DNA of 64,000 bases from Globicephala melas (Eukaryota > Chordata > Mammalia > Artiodactyla > Delphinidae), in contig NC_083314.1 of the NCBI RefSeq assembly GCF_963455315.2, positions 27,138,013 to 27,202,012 of the forward strand, written 5' to 3'. A program made the position numbers and the translations under genes. This document shows positions 60,807 to 64,000 of this stretch, one piece after another. Below the pieces are notes generated by a model. That model ran no database searches. It worked only from the letters and a program-made list of their open reading frames with translations, and was not told where the DNA came from. Each line of letters starts with the position of its first letter. Positions within the stretch are counted from its first letter, which is position 1.

Positions 60807-60950
60807 TTTGGGATGTAATAGTCATATAAGTATAAGAATTTGAATAGTACACAAGGTATAGAATGAAAAGTAACTCTACCTCTTCTAACTAGTTTCTTTC
60901 CTCAGAGAGACCTTTTCTATTTTTAATTCTTCTGCTGATTATTATCCCAG

Positions 60951-61163
60951 GTTTTTTTTTTTTTTTTTTTTGCCGGACGCGGGCCTCTCACTGTTGTGGC
61001 CTCTCCCGTTGCGGAGCACAGGCTCCAGACGCGCAGGCTCAGCGGCCATGGCTCACGGGCCCAGCTGCTCCGCGGCATGTAGGATCTTCCCGGACCGGGG
61101 CACGAACCCGTGTCCCCTGCATCGGCAGGCGGACTCTCAACTGCTGTGCCACCAGGGAAGCTC
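60951..61163 (-). mobile_element. CHR-1 SINE (antisense to AKT3)
   Basis: Full antisense copy with TTTGCCGGACGCGGGCC at the tail end. TSD TATCCCAG (60943-60950 and 61164-61171). Confidence 0.95.
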
Positions 61164-61592
61164 TATCCCAGTTTTATATATAATATGCTAAACATTATTT
61201 TTGATGAATCTTAAGTAATCTAGTATATCTTCATTGTGAAAAAATGAAGAATTTAAACTTTTAATGCCTATTCTTGCCCTTCTTCCTTTTATTGATATTT
61301 GTTTATTTTTTGGTGTTTGTGATTAAACTTCTAGCACTTGCACCGTTAATTCTAGAAAGTAGAATTGCCACTTTATAAGTTGAGGAAAATTAGTACCCCT
61401 CACAATCTTTCCCTTGAATTCCACATTCCCTTCCCATTTTATGTCAACTGTAACATTGATTTTATATTTTTAAGGTTTATAATAGTTATATTTGCTGATT
61501 CTAAAAAGCATTAATCCATATTATGATTATGTACATAATACTGCTAAACAGAGTAGTATGATGGGATCCATAGAGAATAGATGGATTTTTTT

Positions 61593-61737
61593 TTTTTTTT
61601 TTTTGCCGGACGCGGGCCTCTCACTGTTGTGGCCTCAGCCGCTCCGCGGCATGTGGTTCTTTCCAGACCGGGACACGAACCTGCGTCCCCTGCATTGGCA
61701 GGCGGACTCTCAACCACTGCGCCACCAGGGAAGCCCG
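61593..61737 (-). mobile_element. CHR-1 SINE with internal deletion, in the tail of an L1
   Basis: Goes straight from CACTGTTGTGGCCTC to AGCCGCTCCGCGGCATG, lacking roughly 65 bases of the middle. The right end CACCAGGGAAGCCC is normal. Flanks GGATTTTT on both sides fit insertion into the T-rich tail of the neighbouring antisense L1. Confidence 0.92.
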
Positions 61738-62732
61738 GATTTTTTTTTTTTAACATCTTTATTAGAGTATAATTGCTTTACAATGGTGTGTCAGTTTCTG
61801 CTTTATAACAAAGTGAATCAGTTATACATATACATATGTCCCCATATCTCTTCCCTCTTGCATCTCCCTCCCTCCCACCCTGCCTATCCCACCCCTCTAG
61901 GTGGTCACAAAGCACCGAGCTGATATCTCTGTGCTATGCGGCTGCTTCCCAGTAGCTATCTATTTTACGTTTGGTAGTGTATATATGTCCATGCCACTCT
62001 CTTACTTTGCCCCAGCTTACCCTTCCCCCTCCCCGTATCCTCAAGTCCATTCTCTAGTAGGTCTGCATCTTTATTCCCGTCTTGCCCCTAGGTTCTTCCG
62101 ACCGTTTTCTTTTCTTTTTTTTTTTTTGATTCCGTATATATGTGTTAGCATACAGAATTTTTTCTGTTTCTGACTTACTTCACTCTGTATGACAGTCTGT
62201 CCACCTCACTACAAATAACTCAGTTTCGTTTCTTTTTATGGCTGAGTAATATTCTATTGTATACATGTGCCACATCTTCTTTATCCATTCATCTGTCGAT
62301 GGACACTTACATTGCTTCCATATCCTGGCTATTGTAAATAGAGCTGCAGTGAACATTTTGGTACATGACTCTTTTTGAATTATGGTTTTCTCAGGGTGTA
62401 TGCCCAGTAGTGGGATTGCTGGGTCGTATGGTAGTTCTATTTTTAGTTTTTTAAGGCACCTCCATGCTGTTCTCCATAGTGGCTGTATCAATTTACATTC
62501 CCACCAACAGTGCAAGAGGGTTCCCTTTTCTCCACACCCTATCCAGCATTTATTGTTTGTAGATATTTTGATGATGGCTATTCTGACCGGTGTGAGATGG
62601 TATCTCATTGTAGTTTTGATTTGCATTTCTCTAATTATTAATGATGTTGAGCATTCTTTCATGTGTTTGTTGGCAATCTGTATATCTTCTTTGGAGAAAT
62701 GTCTGTTTAGGTCTTCTGCCCATTTTTGGATT
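61738..62732 (-). mobile_element. Young 5'-truncated L1 (about 1 kb), antisense
   Basis: 3'UTR (TTACAATGGTGTGTCAG, GCACCGAGCTGATATCTC) through the end of ORF2 (ATTCCCACCAACAGTGC, GATGGTATCTCATTG), truncated at 62732. The 16-bp exact TSD GAATAGATGGATTTTT (61575-61590, 62733-62748) encloses the L1 and the CHR-1 that later landed in its tail. Confidence 0.93.
62180..62732 (-). pseudogene. L1 ORF2p C-terminal fragment, open frame
   Basis: Reading the - strand, the frame is open from the truncation point to 62180 (about 184 codons; an internal ATG is at 62662). It contains the ORF2p C-terminal cysteine motif C-x3-C-x7-H-x4-C (CWIGCGEKG...HCWWEC) and the ELPYDPAIPLLGI and STDEWIKKMW signatures. 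No endonuclease or reverse transcriptase is present, so it cannot mobilise itself. Confidence 0.9.
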
Positions 62733-62754
62733 GAATAGATGGATTTTTATACTC

Positions 62755-63950
62755 TCTTGGTACTCAAGATCATCCCATACTTTAGTTTGGCTTCTAGTTT
62801 GGCATATAACTTATTTTTGAATTTTCTAATTACTACATTTTCCCCCTGTTGGTAGAAGAGGGTGTCCCTTCTTCATCATATCACTTGGTTATCTAGCTTT
62901 TTAATCATACTGTTTGTTGAAGTTCTAATATGAACTGACTTTTTTCTGAGTGTAATGCTTAGCTAATATCATTATTTAATTGCACTTTTGGAAAAGTGTT
63001 TTCTTAGCTCTCATGTCTTTTTTCTTTTTGTTTTGGATTTATTTTGTAGTTTTCTGGAGTACTTCCTGAAGTACCGTTTTCAAAAGGAATGTGTTTGGGT
63101 GCTTGTCAACACCATTTTTGAAGTGTCCTTTTCACTTTTGCACCTGATACATGCCCTTGGCTGGGTATAGAGTTCAAGTTTAAAATTATTTTCCTTCAGC
63201 ATTCTGAAGGTTGTGTTTCATTACCTTTTAGTAACCAGTTTTACTGATAAGAGGTTTGATGCTAATATGGATAGTATTTTTGTAGGTAGCCTATTTTTGT
63301 TTTCTGGAAGCTTTTTGTGTTGATGCCTCTTTATCCTTGGTGTTATGAAATTTAAGGAGGATGGGTTATAGTCCTTTTTAATTTATCCTATAAAGCATTT
63401 GGTGGATCCTTTGAAAATGTGGGCTGTTCTTCAGTTCTGAGCAATCTTCTGTATTTCTTTCATTATTTTTTCCCTTCTATGTTCTCTATATTCTTTCATG
63501 TTTTTTTCCTAGAGCTTCTATACCAATACTCTGTTTTGAAGTTTTTCTTTTTTTTTATCTTTGTTTTTTCTCTTTGTTCTGAGAGATTTCCTTAACTCTC
63601 TTGCCCTTTATTGAATTACTTATCTCAGCTTTTAGTTTATATTTCTGGGAATTCCATCTAGTTCATAGTCACCAGCTCTTATTTTACATATATAATATAA
63701 TCTGTAATCTTATGACACTAAAAACATTTTAAGTTTTTTCTCCTCATTGAATAATTCTTCCAGTTTGTTTATTTTGGTTCTTTTTTTGGTAGTGGTTGTT
63801 TTCTTCAGGCGTCTGGTGATCCCTTTTAGTCTGTGTATATTTCTGAATGAAAGACTGGGGTTCCAGATAGTGTCCTCTATTTTTACAATTTATGTATTTT
63901 CCCTATACTTTGATAAGTTAGATTTCACTGAGTGAGGATTTGTGATGCTA
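62755..63950 (-). mobile_element. Probable old antisense L1 fragment
   Basis: T-rich text such as GGCTGGGTATAGAGTTCAAG, TTCAGCATTCTGAAGG, TCAGTTCTGAGCAATCTTC and AGCTTCTATACCAATACTC resembles the complement of an L1M 5'/ORF1 region. Strongly diverged; limits approximate. Confidence 0.45.
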
Positions 63951-64000
63951 TTGTTTAACTGTACTCTTGAAAGGATTAGTTGAAACAGTTGGACATTTTT

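Larger units (their letters stand above)
58240..64000 (+). other. AKT3: AKT3 intron 2, first 5.76 kb
   Basis: The intron begins with GTAAGT and runs off the window. From 59.27 kb it is crowded with four CHR-1 SINEs, one young and two old antisense L1 pieces, a MIR tail and two TG runs. No second coding exon is seen: the expected continuation of the PH domain (EYIKNWRPRYF...) is absent. The stretch 58240-59260 carries only a TG repeat and no recognised element. Confidence 0.85.

Overview
The window is mammalian nuclear DNA, almost certainly from a cetacean and probably a toothed whale. The main evidence is a set of about 13 copies of the tRNA-derived SINE CHR-1 and about 8 older CHR-2-type copies, a repeat combination known from whales, hippos and ruminants. 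L1 lines, MIR/L2 relics, Tigger, hAT and mariner fossils and an MLT1 LTR fit the same picture. There is no prokaryotic, plasmid or viral gene, no CRISPR array, no rRNA and no functional tRNA gene.

One protein gene is supported: the 5' end of AKT3 on the + strand. A CpG island (about 46.8-48.5 kb) holds the TATA-less promoter, with a perfect CRE (TGACGTCA, 47266-47273) and GC boxes. A non-coding first exon ends at the donor CAG|GTAACA (47885/47886). The next exon (58082-58239) carries the last 5'UTR and the first 15 codons plus one base (MSDVTIVKEGWVQKR and the first base of G16), then the donor GGG|GTAAGT. The protein start matches AKT3 and not AKT1 or AKT2. The remaining exons lie beyond the right edge.

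Layout: 1-46.8 kb is intergenic sequence upstream of AKT3, dominated between 8.5 and 34.3 kb by layered L1 elements. These are interrupted by CHR SINEs, younger L1 pieces, two hAT transposons and Tigger MITEs, many with readable target-site duplications (TSDs). From 42.1 to 59.3 kb (promoter, intron 1, coding exon) no CHR SINE or L1 insertion is seen, only ancient MIR/L2/Tigger relics. Intron 2 (58.24 kb to the end) fills again with CHR-1 and antisense L1 copies.

I found no undescribed multi-gene system. The most interesting items are small: a minimal upstream ORF (ATG-AAT-TGA) in the presumed AKT3 leader, a GGC-repeat tract just inside intron 1, a mariner MITE hairpin of the kind that gives rise to ruminant microRNAs, a 66-bp near-perfect AT-rich palindrome, a 52-bp perfectly alternating purine-pyrimidine tract, inverted CHR-1 pairs in intron 2, and a hAT transposase fossil whose insertion site can be read from the L1 it split. 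Repeat family names are from memory of consensus sequences; no search was run.
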